Source: Hallerella sp963629575
GTDB taxonomy: Bacteria > Fibrobacterota > Fibrobacteria > Fibrobacterales > Fibrobacteraceae
Length of the DNA: 64,000 nucleotides
Assembly (NCBI GenBank): GCA_963629575.1
Contig: CAVGIM010000004.1
Span: 1-64,000, forward strand
Direction: 5' to 3'
The translations under genes were made by a program, and so were the position numbers. The notes beneath the pieces were generated by a model. It was not told where the DNA came from, did not search any database, and was given only the letters and a program-made list of their open reading frames with translations. Positions 8,366-15,993 of the stretch are shown piece after piece (the stretch's first letter is position 1; each line of letters opens with the position of its first letter).

Positions 8366-9049
8366 CTAGCGGTGCTTGCGTTCTGCCGGAGCAAGGCGCT
8401 CCGCAATTTTCGAAATGTCGCTATAGAGTTCCAGAAAATCTTCCACCCAGATAGCGTCCCGTTCGCCGACCAGCGAAAGCGCATTTTCCAGGGTATGCTC
8501 CGCGTTGTAAGGTCCCACGACCGTTCCCGCCGGAGAATGCCCAAAGCCTGTCTGGCGGTTTCCGTAAAGCATCATGGCTGCGCGAGCCCGATAAGAACGG
8601 TGCAGACGGGAAACCAGCTGCGAGCGCAAGGCGAACAGTTCGGAGTAGGCGTTGTCAAATTCGCCGTTCTCGATAAGCTTTTGCGCCTTTTCGATATTGC
8701 TTGTAAACGAAATGCGTTCCGCGACAGGAATCAGATACTTTTTCGACGAAAGCTTCTTTTGAAAATCGGCAACTTCCCTTTCCAGGGATTCCCTGTTCCA
8801 GAGCGAGACATGGATTTCCTCCGGCTTTTCCGACAGGGAGAGTTCCCTTTCGTGCAGGTCCACCCAGCGATTCAGTCGCCCGATAGCATCGGAAGCCTCG
8901 GCATCCTCGTGAAGCGTCAAGTAATCGGCAATCCGGGAAAGCAGGAAGTCGGCAAAGACCAGTCGCCAAAACGGCAAGCGATCCTTCTTGCGGAGCGCAT
9001 CGACCCGATTCCTTACCGAACCGTATTCGGCGTCAAGCGGTCCGTTCAT
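8366..9049 (-). CDS. Unknown cytoplasmic protein, last gene of the MotAB-like operon
   Basis: I do not recognise this 227-residue protein. It has no signal peptide or membrane helix and is predicted by eye to be mostly helical, with a charged N-terminal half and a basic end (APAERKHR). Its ATG overlaps the stop of the OmpA/MotB-like gene by 4 bases (ATGA), so the two are probably made in fixed proportion. The conserved-looking part around 160-180 (RTGFGHSP-like glycine/proline stretch) could be a loop at an active or binding site, but that is a guess. Its position after a ZorA/ZorB-like pair is where Zorya systems carry their effector genes. No nuclease or helicase motif is visible. Confidence 0.75.
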   Translation of the reverse strand: MNGPLDAEYGSVRNRVDALRKKDRLPFWRLVFADFLLSRIADYLTLHEDAEASDAIGRLNRWVDLHERELSLSEKPEEIHVSLWNRESLEREVADFQKKLSSKKYLIPVAERISFTSNIEKAQKLIENGEFDNAYSELFALRSQLVSRLHRSYRARAAMMLYGNRQTGFGHSPAGTVVGPYNAEHTLENALSLVGERDAIWVEDFLELYSDISKIAERLAPAERKHR

Positions 9050-9696
9050 CGCGCCGCTTCTCCGACAGGCTCGGTACTTGACTTGCGAATCGGCGTAATC
9101 CCGATTTCCACGCGACGATTTCGCTGGCGGTTCTCTTCGCTCGTGTTCGGCACCCTCGGATGAAATTCCCCAAATCCCGCGGCAAAGAGCCGTTCGGGCG
9201 GAAAGCCCTGGTCGATGAGGGTCTTCACGACGTTCACCGCGCGTTCCGTCGAAAGATTCCAGTTCGTATAGGTCGGGGAATTGGTCGGCGTGTCATCCGT
9301 AAATCCGGAAACCATTATCGCATCGCCCGTGTCGAGGACGTCCTGCAAGCCCTTGCCTATCGACTTGATGTAGGATATTCCCTCGGCGGTCAAGTCCGCC
9401 CCGTTTCGCGGAAAGAGCAGCGACGCCTGGATCAGGATGTTTCCGTTTTCGAGAGCGATGATTCCCTTTTCGAGAGAGGACTTGAGGCTTTGCGAAAGCA
9501 GCGCGTTTCTTTCCTTCGCGACCCGGCGCATTTCCTCCTGGCAACTGACGACTTCCTGCTCCGTACGGGTTAGCGCTTCCGCCTTTTTCTCCTTCATCGT
9601 CGTCATGGCGACAAAGGCCAGGATGAAGAGAGACAAAAGACCGGCGGTCAGGTCCGTAAAAACAAGCCAGTGGCTTTCTTCGCGACGCTTCGCCAT
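9046..9696 (-). CDS. MotB/ZorB-like stator protein with OmpA peptidoglycan-binding domain
   Basis: The 216-residue protein has a short cytoplasmic N-terminus, one membrane helix (about 11-32) carrying Asp15 where MotB and ZorB have their proton-carrying aspartate, a coiled-coil linker and a C-terminal OmpA-like domain (about 75-205). That domain shows GFTDD, the LSTERA helix, GFGE and the NRQRNRRVEI end needed for peptidoglycan contact. It starts 3 bases after the MotA-like gene and overlaps the next gene by ATGA. I infer that the two form an ion-driven inner-membrane motor anchored to the cell wall. No flagellar or gliding genes are nearby. ZorB is the closest match in layout, but a different motor role is possible. 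Confidence 0.85.
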   Translation of the reverse strand: MAKRREESHWLVFTDLTAGLLSLFILAFVAMTTMKEKKAEALTRTEQEVVSCQEEMRRVAKERNALLSQSLKSSLEKGIIALENGNILIQASLLFPRNGADLTAEGISYIKSIGKGLQDVLDTGDAIMVSGFTDDTPTNSPTYTNWNLSTERAVNVVKTLIDQGFPPERLFAAGFGEFHPRVPNTSEENRQRNRRVEIGITPIRKSSTEPVGEAAR

Positions 9697-9699
9697 GGA

Positions 9700-11484
9700 C
9701 TATTCCGCCTTCGGCTTTGCGGGAGCCTTCTGAACCTGGTCCAGGATTTCGAGCAGGATTTCCTGCGTCTTCAAGGCGTTTTCGAGAAGGACTTCGCCCG
9801 AGCGTTCTTCGAACGACCGCAATGCGGAATTTAGCCGCTCGATAAAGTTCTGTTCGTTTTCGCGTTCGGGAACATCCCCGGAAAGTTTCGAAAGGACCGT
9901 TTCGATTCCCTTGCCGAACATTTCGAGATTAGCCGAAAGTTCCGACTGGTTTACGCGCATGAGCCTTGCCGCTTCGGCGACACCCGACGCGAGCGCTTCC
10001 GAAGATTCGTTTTCCTTGGCGACGCGGGAATCGATACCCGAAATGAGCGACTGCTGCGACGAGACAAGGGATTCCGAAGAACGCGCAAGTTCCGCGAACG
10101 AAGCCTGGACCTTTTGCGAGAGACTTTCGATTTCTCGGGAAACGGAATCGGAAAGCCCGACCGTTGACGAATTCGCCTTGGCGGCGACATCTTCGGCCAC
10201 GGTACGCAGAATTTCGAGACCCTGGCGTTCCGCTTCGGCAACTTTTTCCGTCGAAGCCTGGAGAGCGTCCATGAAGCGGTCCCATCTTTCTCCGGAATTT
10301 TGCATCTGGAGGTCCAAGTGGTTCGAAATCGACGACGACACGCTGGAGGAAAGATTCGAAATTTCCTTTTCGAGCCCGTTCACCACGCCGGATTCAATCG
10401 ACTGGACGCTCGAAGACAGCTTCTGCATTTCCTCGGAAAGTCCACCGGTCACCGCGGAAAGCGAATCGCGGAGCTTTTCCGTCACCACGGTCCCGGATTC
10501 AAGCAGAGACGTTGCGGCGTTTTTCCCGGCGACAGAAAAATCCTCCGACATTTTCTGAATCACGGTCCGCATTCCGAGAAGCGCGGATTCTTGCGATTCC
10601 GAAAGACGCCGTAGCGTTTCCTCTCCCGTTTTCAGAAGACTTTCGGCAAGGGACGACTGCATTTCGGCAATGCCCCTTTCCACTGCGGCAAAGCGCGCAT
10701 CGTCCGCGGACTTCGAAGCGTCGAGCAGTTCCCGGAATTCGCTAGAGCGCCTGTCTTCCGCGCCTTTTAGCGAGCACGCGAGTTCCCGGATTTCACTCGC
10801 GAGGGCATTTTCCGCGGAGCCGCTCTTCGGAACCAGATAGAGCAAGGTGAAACGGTCCAATTCGGAAATCCAGGATTCCCGATCCGCTTCGTACAGGGAA
10901 TGGATAGCGTTCAGGATCAGCGCGGCAAAGAGACCGCAGAGAGACGACCCGAAAATACCCTTCATGCTCGAAAAGATGTTCTGGATGATGCCAAGCGTCG
11001 TTTCCGAAGTCGCGTTCGAATCGATGGCGCTTCCCGCCGCATTGATCGAGAGCATCAAGCCGAAAAAAGTCCCCATCAGGCCGAGCAGGACGACGACCCC
11101 GCCGCCGCTCCGTACGGAACTTTCTTCCTCGGCTGCCCATGTCGTCTTGAGAAACGGCAGGTCCTGGACCTGGAAAAGAACCTTTCGCGAAGACAGGGAG
11201 CGCAAGAACCGGATTCTCCCGTTCAGGCCACCGGCTCTTTCGATTTCCGCGTCCGAAGGCGAACGCCCCGCTTCATAGAGCGAAGCGTACTCGAAGGCGA
11301 GCTTGCGCTCTTCGGCAATCTGGCAAATGGCGCGGAACACTTTCCAGGCGGAGAGCAGATAGATAAGGAAAATGGCGACCATGATAAGCCAGCCAAAGAG
11401 AGGCGCGCCGAAATAGAACGCCCCGGAGACAAGAACCACCGCTCCGATTAAAGAAACAAGCAACGTCCAAAGAGATTTCTTCAT
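9700..11484 (-). CDS. MotA/TolQ/ExbB-type channel with long helical tail (ZorA-like)
   Basis: The 594-residue protein has two membrane helices near the start (about 7-26 and 31-47), then the MotA/ExbB pair at about 127-148 (GLMGTFFGL) and 176-196 (SLCGLFAALI). Residues from about 215 to the end are a long Ser/Glu/Ala-rich helical tail in the cytoplasm, with heptad-like stretches. The long tail after a MotA core is the hallmark of ZorA, whose tail extends into the cytoplasm; TolQ and ExbB lack it. The gene follows an unknown 296-residue gene by 2 bases and precedes the MotB-like gene by 3. I infer a proton-driven motor that signals through its tail. Identity as true ZorA needs sequence comparison. 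Confidence 0.83.
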   Translation of the reverse strand: MKKSLWTLLVSLIGAVVLVSGAFYFGAPLFGWLIMVAIFLIYLLSAWKVFRAICQIAEERKLAFEYASLYEAGRSPSDAEIERAGGLNGRIRFLRSLSSRKVLFQVQDLPFLKTTWAAEEESSVRSGGGVVVLLGLMGTFFGLMLSINAAGSAIDSNATSETTLGIIQNIFSSMKGIFGSSLCGLFAALILNAIHSLYEADRESWISELDRFTLLYLVPKSGSAENALASEIRELACSLKGAEDRRSSEFRELLDASKSADDARFAAVERGIAEMQSSLAESLLKTGEETLRRLSESQESALLGMRTVIQKMSEDFSVAGKNAATSLLESGTVVTEKLRDSLSAVTGGLSEEMQKLSSSVQSIESGVVNGLEKEISNLSSSVSSSISNHLDLQMQNSGERWDRFMDALQASTEKVAEAERQGLEILRTVAEDVAAKANSSTVGLSDSVSREIESLSQKVQASFAELARSSESLVSSQQSLISGIDSRVAKENESSEALASGVAEAARLMRVNQSELSANLEMFGKGIETVLSKLSGDVPERENEQNFIERLNSALRSFEERSGEVLLENALKTQEILLEILDQVQKAPAKPKAE

Positions 11485-11486
11485 TT

Positions 11487-12377
11487 TTACTCCGTGGTTT
11501 TATGGGTAAAAAGATCCAACTGTCCGCGAGAAAAGCCGCGCAGATACAAGAGCCATTTTTCCGAATACCATTTTCCGATATAGAGCGTGACGCCTTCCGC
11601 ATAGTCGCAAAAGTCATCCGTAAAGGCGAGAAACGCGTTTTCGTAGGCGATGTTCGAACTGTTCGCGCCCAGATTCTTCGCGCAGGACCGCGCAGACGGA
11701 TAGCACTTCCTTTCGCGGGAAGGCTTGAATTCCGCCATGAAGCGCTTTCGGGCAATGCTTGCCAGCGAAGCGCGCAGACGCGACGTCAGGGAATACTCGC
11801 TAGAACGGAGTGCCGCTTCGAGCGACGGCAAGATCTTGGAGACCGCGTCAAGGGCGCTTTCCCGATACCACATTTTCGACAGCTTGTCCTGGATATGTTC
11901 CACGCGACCGGAAAGGTTTACCAGCAGCTTTTCGGCGTCTCCCACCATGAGGTGAATCGTGGAGAAGTAGAGGTTGCGAAGCTTCTCCGCGTTTGCGGAA
12001 AAGAACCAGCCGCCTTCACCCTGCAGAATATACTGGTTTTGCGACAGCATCCGGGTCATTTCGTCCGTGGCGAATCGCTGCATCCACTTGAAGCGGAATT
12101 CCCGAAACTTGAGACGATATTCGTCGAGAATGACCGGAAAATCCTCCGCGGCGAGCTTCCAGGCGAGAGATCCGTTCGAAATCATTTCGCTCCCGGACAT
12201 CATTTCTTCCGGTCTCGATTCCGCAGCGTCCAGGTGTTCGTTCAGGGCGATAGACCATCGGACATCCATCGCCTGCGAAAGGCTAGAAAGTTCCGAAGCG
12301 CGGTCCAGCCGGAAGCCCGATCCAAGCAAGCTCGAACCCGTCATTTTCCGAATAGCCCTGCGAAACGATTCTTCCAC
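11487..12377 (-). CDS. Unknown protein of the MotAB-like operon
   Basis: I do not recognise this 296-residue protein. It has no signal sequence or clear membrane helix, is rich in Arg, Ser and aromatic residues, and appears mostly helical. A Cys pair occurs at CYPSARSC near residue 230 and the C-terminal 60 residues are Tyr/Trp-rich (YIGKWYSEKWLLYLRG). It ends 2 bases before the MotA-like gene and starts 9 bases after the beta-helix gene, so it belongs to the same transcript. It could be a cytoplasmic partner of the MotA-like tail. There is no nuclease, helicase or NTPase motif. Confidence 0.72.
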   Translation of the reverse strand: MEESFRRAIRKMTGSSLLGSGFRLDRASELSSLSQAMDVRWSIALNEHLDAAESRPEEMMSGSEMISNGSLAWKLAAEDFPVILDEYRLKFREFRFKWMQRFATDEMTRMLSQNQYILQGEGGWFFSANAEKLRNLYFSTIHLMVGDAEKLLVNLSGRVEHIQDKLSKMWYRESALDAVSKILPSLEAALRSSEYSLTSRLRASLASIARKRFMAEFKPSRERKCYPSARSCAKNLGANSSNIAYENAFLAFTDDFCDYAEGVTLYIGKWYSEKWLLYLRGFSRGQLDLFTHKTTE

Positions 12378-12386
12378 TTTCGACCC

Positions 12387-13085
12387 CTAGAATTCGGCCT
12401 CGATGCGCTGCCAGACGTTCTTCGAAACCTTGCGACCCTTTGCCGCCATTTCGTCGGATTCCTTTCGAATGTCCGCTTCCAGATTGTTCAAGACAAGCTT
12501 GCCGTCGCCGTCAAAGGACGTTCCCCGATAAAGGTAGAGGCCAAAGACATTGTCGTGTATTTTCGTGTTCCGGAAGCGGACCGTTCCGACCCCGACAGAA
12601 AGGGCAAAGCGGTTGCGGGAAAAATCGCAGCCGAAAAGTTCGAATCCGGGAGAATTTTCCACCCAGAGCCCATAATAGTTATTGACGAACTCGACATTCT
12701 CGAAAATTCCCCGGGAACGGATAATCGTGTTTCGAAAGGCGTTCTCGATGCGCAAGTGCGTCACGCGAAAATAGCGTTCCCCCGTCGAAAAATACAGACC
12801 GTTCCAGGATTCCGTCGAATCCGCGGAAAGAAAGACGACGGGCTTTTCCGCCGAGCCTTCGATGAGGACCGTTCCGCGCAGATAGAGCTTTGCGTAGCCG
12901 CTAAAAAAAACCTCGACGCCGGGTTCGACAAGGAGCGTGTCGCTTTCCGAAAGGACAAAGCTCGATTCCAGCAGATAGGGCGACGATCGCTCGGAAAGCA
13001 CCACCCTGTGGTGCCTGGCCTGCGGAAAAGGCGTAACGGCAAACGACGCGCTACAGAAAAGAAGGATAAGGAACAGACGCGTCAC
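12387..13085 (-). CDS. Secreted right-handed parallel beta-helix protein
   Basis: The 232-residue protein starts with a signal peptide (MTRLFLILLFCSASFA, cleavage near 16). The body is built of short repeating strands with the pattern seen in pectate-lyase-like beta-helices: PGVEVFFSGYAKLYLRG, EGSAEKPVVF, NGLYFSTG, ENVEFVNNYYGLWVENS and so on. No pectate lyase catalytic residues stand out, so it may be structural or a binding protein. A basic, Lys-rich C-terminal segment follows the helix. Its start overlaps the lipoprotein stop by ATGA. I infer a periplasmic or outer-membrane-side component of this operon. Enzymatic activity on a polysaccharide is an alternative. Confidence 0.78.
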   Translation of the reverse strand: MTRLFLILLFCSASFAVTPFPQARHHRVVLSERSSPYLLESSFVLSESDTLLVEPGVEVFFSGYAKLYLRGTVLIEGSAEKPVVFLSADSTESWNGLYFSTGERYFRVTHLRIENAFRNTIIRSRGIFENVEFVNNYYGLWVENSPGFELFGCDFSRNRFALSVGVGTVRFRNTKIHDNVFGLYLYRGTSFDGDGKLVLNNLEADIRKESDEMAAKGRKVSKNVWQRIEAEF

Positions 13086-13978
13086 GGAAGAATCCTCCGG
13101 AGCGAAAGCTTTTGACGGACGCGCACGTCGGGAATGGTATCGCCGCTCTTCTTGTCGATAACGCGCAGCTTTCCTTCGACAAGCAGATCCCCTTCGACGA
13201 CCTTTCCGGCGAGAACGTCAAAAAGGACGGTTCCCGTTCCAAGGACAAAGTCGGGACTTTCCGTAATCTGCAAATCGTCTTCGGTATTCTGGCGATAGCG
13301 GACATTCATTTTCAGCCGGGCGAGATTCGTCCCTTCGCGGTCGAAAAGCTCCTCCAGTTTGAACCACTTGTACACGACGCACGTCTTTCCGCGGTCGTCG
13401 GTAAGCATCTGCTGGCGTTCCCACGAATCGCCGACGGATACGGGGCTTGCCGGAAGCACGGGCTGCACCTTCAGAAAGATTTTCCGGACATCCACGTCCC
13501 CGATATCGGGCAAGGCGACCATTTCGTCGAGCTGGACAGCCCACATTTCGCCGTCTCCTCCCATCTTGTATTGGACCGACTGGGTCTTCAGGTAACGCTC
13601 GATATGATCCGTCTCCTCGACGGAGCGACCGTCCGAAACGTAAGTCGCGGAATCCACCCGAAGCAGGAAGCGTCCCGTTCCGTCGTCGTAGGCGGAAAGA
13701 AGTTCCGAATGGACCCGCAAGTCCAGTTGCGCGGTCATGGACTGTCCCGAATCGGCAAGTCCCCGCTCCGAGGCGTTTTCGAGAATCTGGAAGGAACTTT
13801 TCAGTTCGTAGTCCTCGGGCGTCGGATTTTGCGTGTTGAAACCGAGCTGGACGTTTCTGTCCTCGCAAGCGAGAAAGACTAGTGAAAAGGCGGCAAAAAG
13901 CGAGATTTCGAGAAACCGGACGGCGGTCGGGCAAACCGCACCCAATTTTCTGACAGCTGGAATTTCAAAGACGGGCAT
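13082..13978 (-). CDS. Lipoprotein, first gene of the MotAB-like operon
   Basis: The 298-residue protein carries a lipobox VFLAC with Cys38, followed by charged residues (EDRN). The mature part is rich in beta strands and includes a VGDSWERQQ segment followed by YKWFKLEELF, a pattern reminiscent of secreted proteins of the DUF6263 type. The ATG at 13978 gives an unusually long 24-residue region before the hydrophobic core; a TTG at codon 12 is an alternative. A TATCTTTG box at 13990-13983 is only 4 bases from the ATG, so translation may begin on a leaderless message. It is coupled to the beta-helix gene by ATGA. Together they give the operon an envelope arm. Confidence 0.75.
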   Translation of the reverse strand: MPVFEIPAVRKLGAVCPTAVRFLEISLFAAFSLVFLACEDRNVQLGFNTQNPTPEDYELKSSFQILENASERGLADSGQSMTAQLDLRVHSELLSAYDDGTGRFLLRVDSATYVSDGRSVEETDHIERYLKTQSVQYKMGGDGEMWAVQLDEMVALPDIGDVDVRKIFLKVQPVLPASPVSVGDSWERQQMLTDDRGKTCVVYKWFKLEELFDREGTNLARLKMNVRYRQNTEDDLQITESPDFVLGTGTVLFDVLAGKVVEGDLLVEGKLRVIDKKSGDTIPDVRVRQKLSLRRILP

Positions 13979-13982
13979 AGGG

Positions 13983-13990
13983 CAAAGATA
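13983..13990 (-). promoter_or_regulatory. Putative promoter element of the MotAB-like operon
   Basis: TATCTTTG on the minus strand, 4 bases before the first ATG of the lipoprotein gene and just after the tadA stop. It matches TAnnTTTG. It marks the operon as separately transcribed from tadA and predicts a transcript that begins at or next to the start codon. Confidence 0.5.
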
Positions 13991-13993
13991 AAA

Positions 13994-14497
13994 TTAAGAA
14001 ACCGGATTTTTGGGAGGCTTTGCGCCGGAATCGCCTTTCTTCTGGCGCATTTCCATAAAAAACGCCTGGATGAGGCCAAGGCATTCCGCAGCCTTCACGC
14101 CTCCGGTCAAAAGGACCTTCTGTCCGATGGCGTTGTCAGACAGGACGTCGATGGTCGTGCCGCAGCCGCCAAAGCGCCTGTCGGGAGAGCCATAGACAAC
14201 CCGGGAAATCCGACTGTTCAAGATGGCGCCGGCACACATCGGGCATGGTTCAAGCGTCACGTAGAGTGTCGCTCCCGAAAGTCTCCAGTTTTCGAGTGCG
14301 GCGGAAGCGGCCCCGATGGCGACGATTTCCGCGTGGGCTGTCGCATCCTTCAGGGTTTCCACCTGGTTGTAGCCTTTGCCGATGCAGCGCCCATCCTTGA
14401 CGATGACGCAGCCAATCGGAACCTCGCCCAGGTCATAGGCGCGTGTCGCTTCGACAATCGCCATTTCCATCCAGCGTTCATCTTCCCTGTCCGTCAT
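13994..14497 (-). CDS. tadA: tRNA adenosine(34) deaminase
   Basis: The 167-residue protein converts A34 to inosine in the tRNA-Arg anticodon. The zinc site and catalytic Glu are visible as HAE (near 56-58) and PCPMCAGA (near 84-91), the cytidine/deoxycytidylate deaminase pattern; VPIGCVIV and NWRLSGATLYVTLEPC also fit TadA. The start ATG overlaps the symporter stop (ATGA), so tadA is the last gene of the lptF-lptG-cyclase-symporter transcript. The C-terminal tail after residue 155 is Lys/Pro-rich and probably disordered. Confidence 0.94.
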   Translation of the reverse strand: MTDREDERWMEMAIVEATRAYDLGEVPIGCVIVKDGRCIGKGYNQVETLKDATAHAEIVAIGAASAALENWRLSGATLYVTLEPCPMCAGAILNSRISRVVYGSPDRRFGGCGTTIDVLSDNAIGQKVLLTGGVKAAECLGLIQAFFMEMRQKKGDSGAKPPKNPVS

Positions 14498-15990
14498 CGT
14501 TCACCTCGTTTTTCCCGTAAAGTCCTGCATTCCGGACGTTTCGGGAAAAGCCGGAGAATATTTGTCACGACAAGCGTCGTCGCGCAGGAAATCACGGGAT
14601 TCCAGAAAAAGCAGAACGCGCCGTCAAAAGGCGGGACATAAGACGGAACCATCGGGATGCGGTTGAAAAGCAGGATAGACGCCATGCCGCACAGAACGCC
14701 GACGATAACGGCCGACGACGAAATTCTGCGAAAAAAGAACGCGAGAAGAAACAGCGCAAGAAGCGGTCCCGTAAAAAGTCCCGTAAAGAAGAGCGCGTTC
14801 GAAAGAAGGGAGCTTTTCATGTCCGCGGCGACAAAGGCGCACAGCGTACTCAGAATGGCCCAGAGAAGCGTCCAGCGCTTTGCCTTGGAAAGAACGTTCG
14901 CATCTTCGGTTCGCACCAGCATGATGTCCTTCACCGTCGTATTGCCCAGCGCGTTGATGGCGCTCGAAAGGCTGCTCATGGCTGCCGCATAGATGGCGGC
15001 GACCACAAGTCCCGTCGCCCCCGTCGGAAGGACCTTGACAATAAAGTAGGGAAAGACCTCGTTCAGCTGGATTTCCGGCGGAAGGACTTCCACGCCCTTG
15101 ACGCGGAAATAGACGAAGAGCCCGGCTCCGACAAGGAAGAAGAGGACGGAGACGAACACCCCGAGAACCATGCTGAGAATACTCGACGCATTGGCGGAAC
15201 GAACGGAATCGCAGCTTATGTAGCGCTGGACAAATTGCTGGTCACAGCCGCGGATGGAAATTTCGACAACCCCGTAGGCGATTCCCGCCGAGAGAAGATT
15301 TCGCGCGTTCGCCGGATCCCAGTTCGATACATCGAAGAACTTCGTCTTTCCCGCTTCCGAAGCGAGGGCAAGCATTTCGCCGAAGCCGCCAACGCCCTTC
15401 GAAACGATGCAGAGCGCAATCACGCCTCCGCCAAAGAGCACAAGGAACTGCATCACGTCTGTCCAGACGACCGCCTTGAAGCCGCCATGCCACGTATAAA
15501 AGGTCGATACGACCGCCGTCACGAGGATAGCCCAGTGGATGTCGATTCCGAGAATCGGGGCAAGCACGAGAGACGGCGCATACAGGAGAATCCCCATCCG
15601 AAGCAAAAGGTGCAAGCTGTAGAAGACGGCGGCAAGGCGACGAATCCGCGGCGAAAAGCGAATTTCGAACAGTTCGTACGCGCTCGAAATCCTTGCCCGG
15701 CGAATCCGAGGAATAAACACCCAGCCGACGACCGCGATAGAGAGAAGCGCGCCCACGTTGTTCATGAGAAAGCGCATGTCCGTGTCGTAGGCTTCGGCCG
15801 GATTCCCGAGAAATGTCGTCGCGCTGACCGAAGTCGCAATCAGGCTTATTCCGATAGCGACCCAAGGCATTCTCCCGCCGCCGCGCATGTAGTCGCCAAA
15901 GCCCTTGTTCCCTCGCGAAGCCCAAAGCCCGATACCGACGGAAAGGGCGACATAAAAAACCAGGACAAGCCAGTCAATCCAAGTAAACAT
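14494..15990 (-). CDS. Sodium:solute symporter (SSS family)
   Basis: The 498-residue protein has about 13 membrane helices and the SSS signatures: DYMRGGGRMPW after helix 1, ISLIATSVSATTFLGNPAEAY in helix 2, and TWHGGFKAVVWTDVMQ in helix 5, all typical of Na+-coupled transporters. The substrate cannot be told from sequence; sugars, sialic acid-like acids or nucleosides are all carried by close relatives. It starts 3 bases after the diguanylate cyclase and overlaps tadA by 4 bases. Confidence 0.9.
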   Translation of the reverse strand: MFTWIDWLVLVFYVALSVGIGLWASRGNKGFGDYMRGGGRMPWVAIGISLIATSVSATTFLGNPAEAYDTDMRFLMNNVGALLSIAVVGWVFIPRIRRARISSAYELFEIRFSPRIRRLAAVFYSLHLLLRMGILLYAPSLVLAPILGIDIHWAILVTAVVSTFYTWHGGFKAVVWTDVMQFLVLFGGGVIALCIVSKGVGGFGEMLALASEAGKTKFFDVSNWDPANARNLLSAGIAYGVVEISIRGCDQQFVQRYISCDSVRSANASSILSMVLGVFVSVLFFLVGAGLFVYFRVKGVEVLPPEIQLNEVFPYFIVKVLPTGATGLVVAAIYAAAMSSLSSAINALGNTTVKDIMLVRTEDANVLSKAKRWTLLWAILSTLCAFVAADMKSSLLSNALFFTGLFTGPLLALFLLAFFFRRISSSAVIVGVLCGMASILLFNRIPMVPSYVPPFDGAFCFFWNPVISCATTLVVTNILRLFPKRPECRTLREKRGER

Positions 15991-15993
15991 CGA

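Noticed and set aside
8281..8544. N-terminal extension of the CsoR gene to 8544
   Set aside because: It would run through the operator, the promoter and the neighbouring gene; the ATG at 8280 gives the normal family length.
9046..11484. Flagellar MotAB
   Set aside because: There are no flagellar genes in the window, and the MotA tail and MotB layout fit ZorAB better than flagellar stators.
8366..13978. Complete canonical Zorya system
   Set aside because: ZorAB-like proteins are present but no recognisable ZorC, ZorD helicase, ZorE HNH or ZorF/G partner, so only a Zorya-like label is supported.
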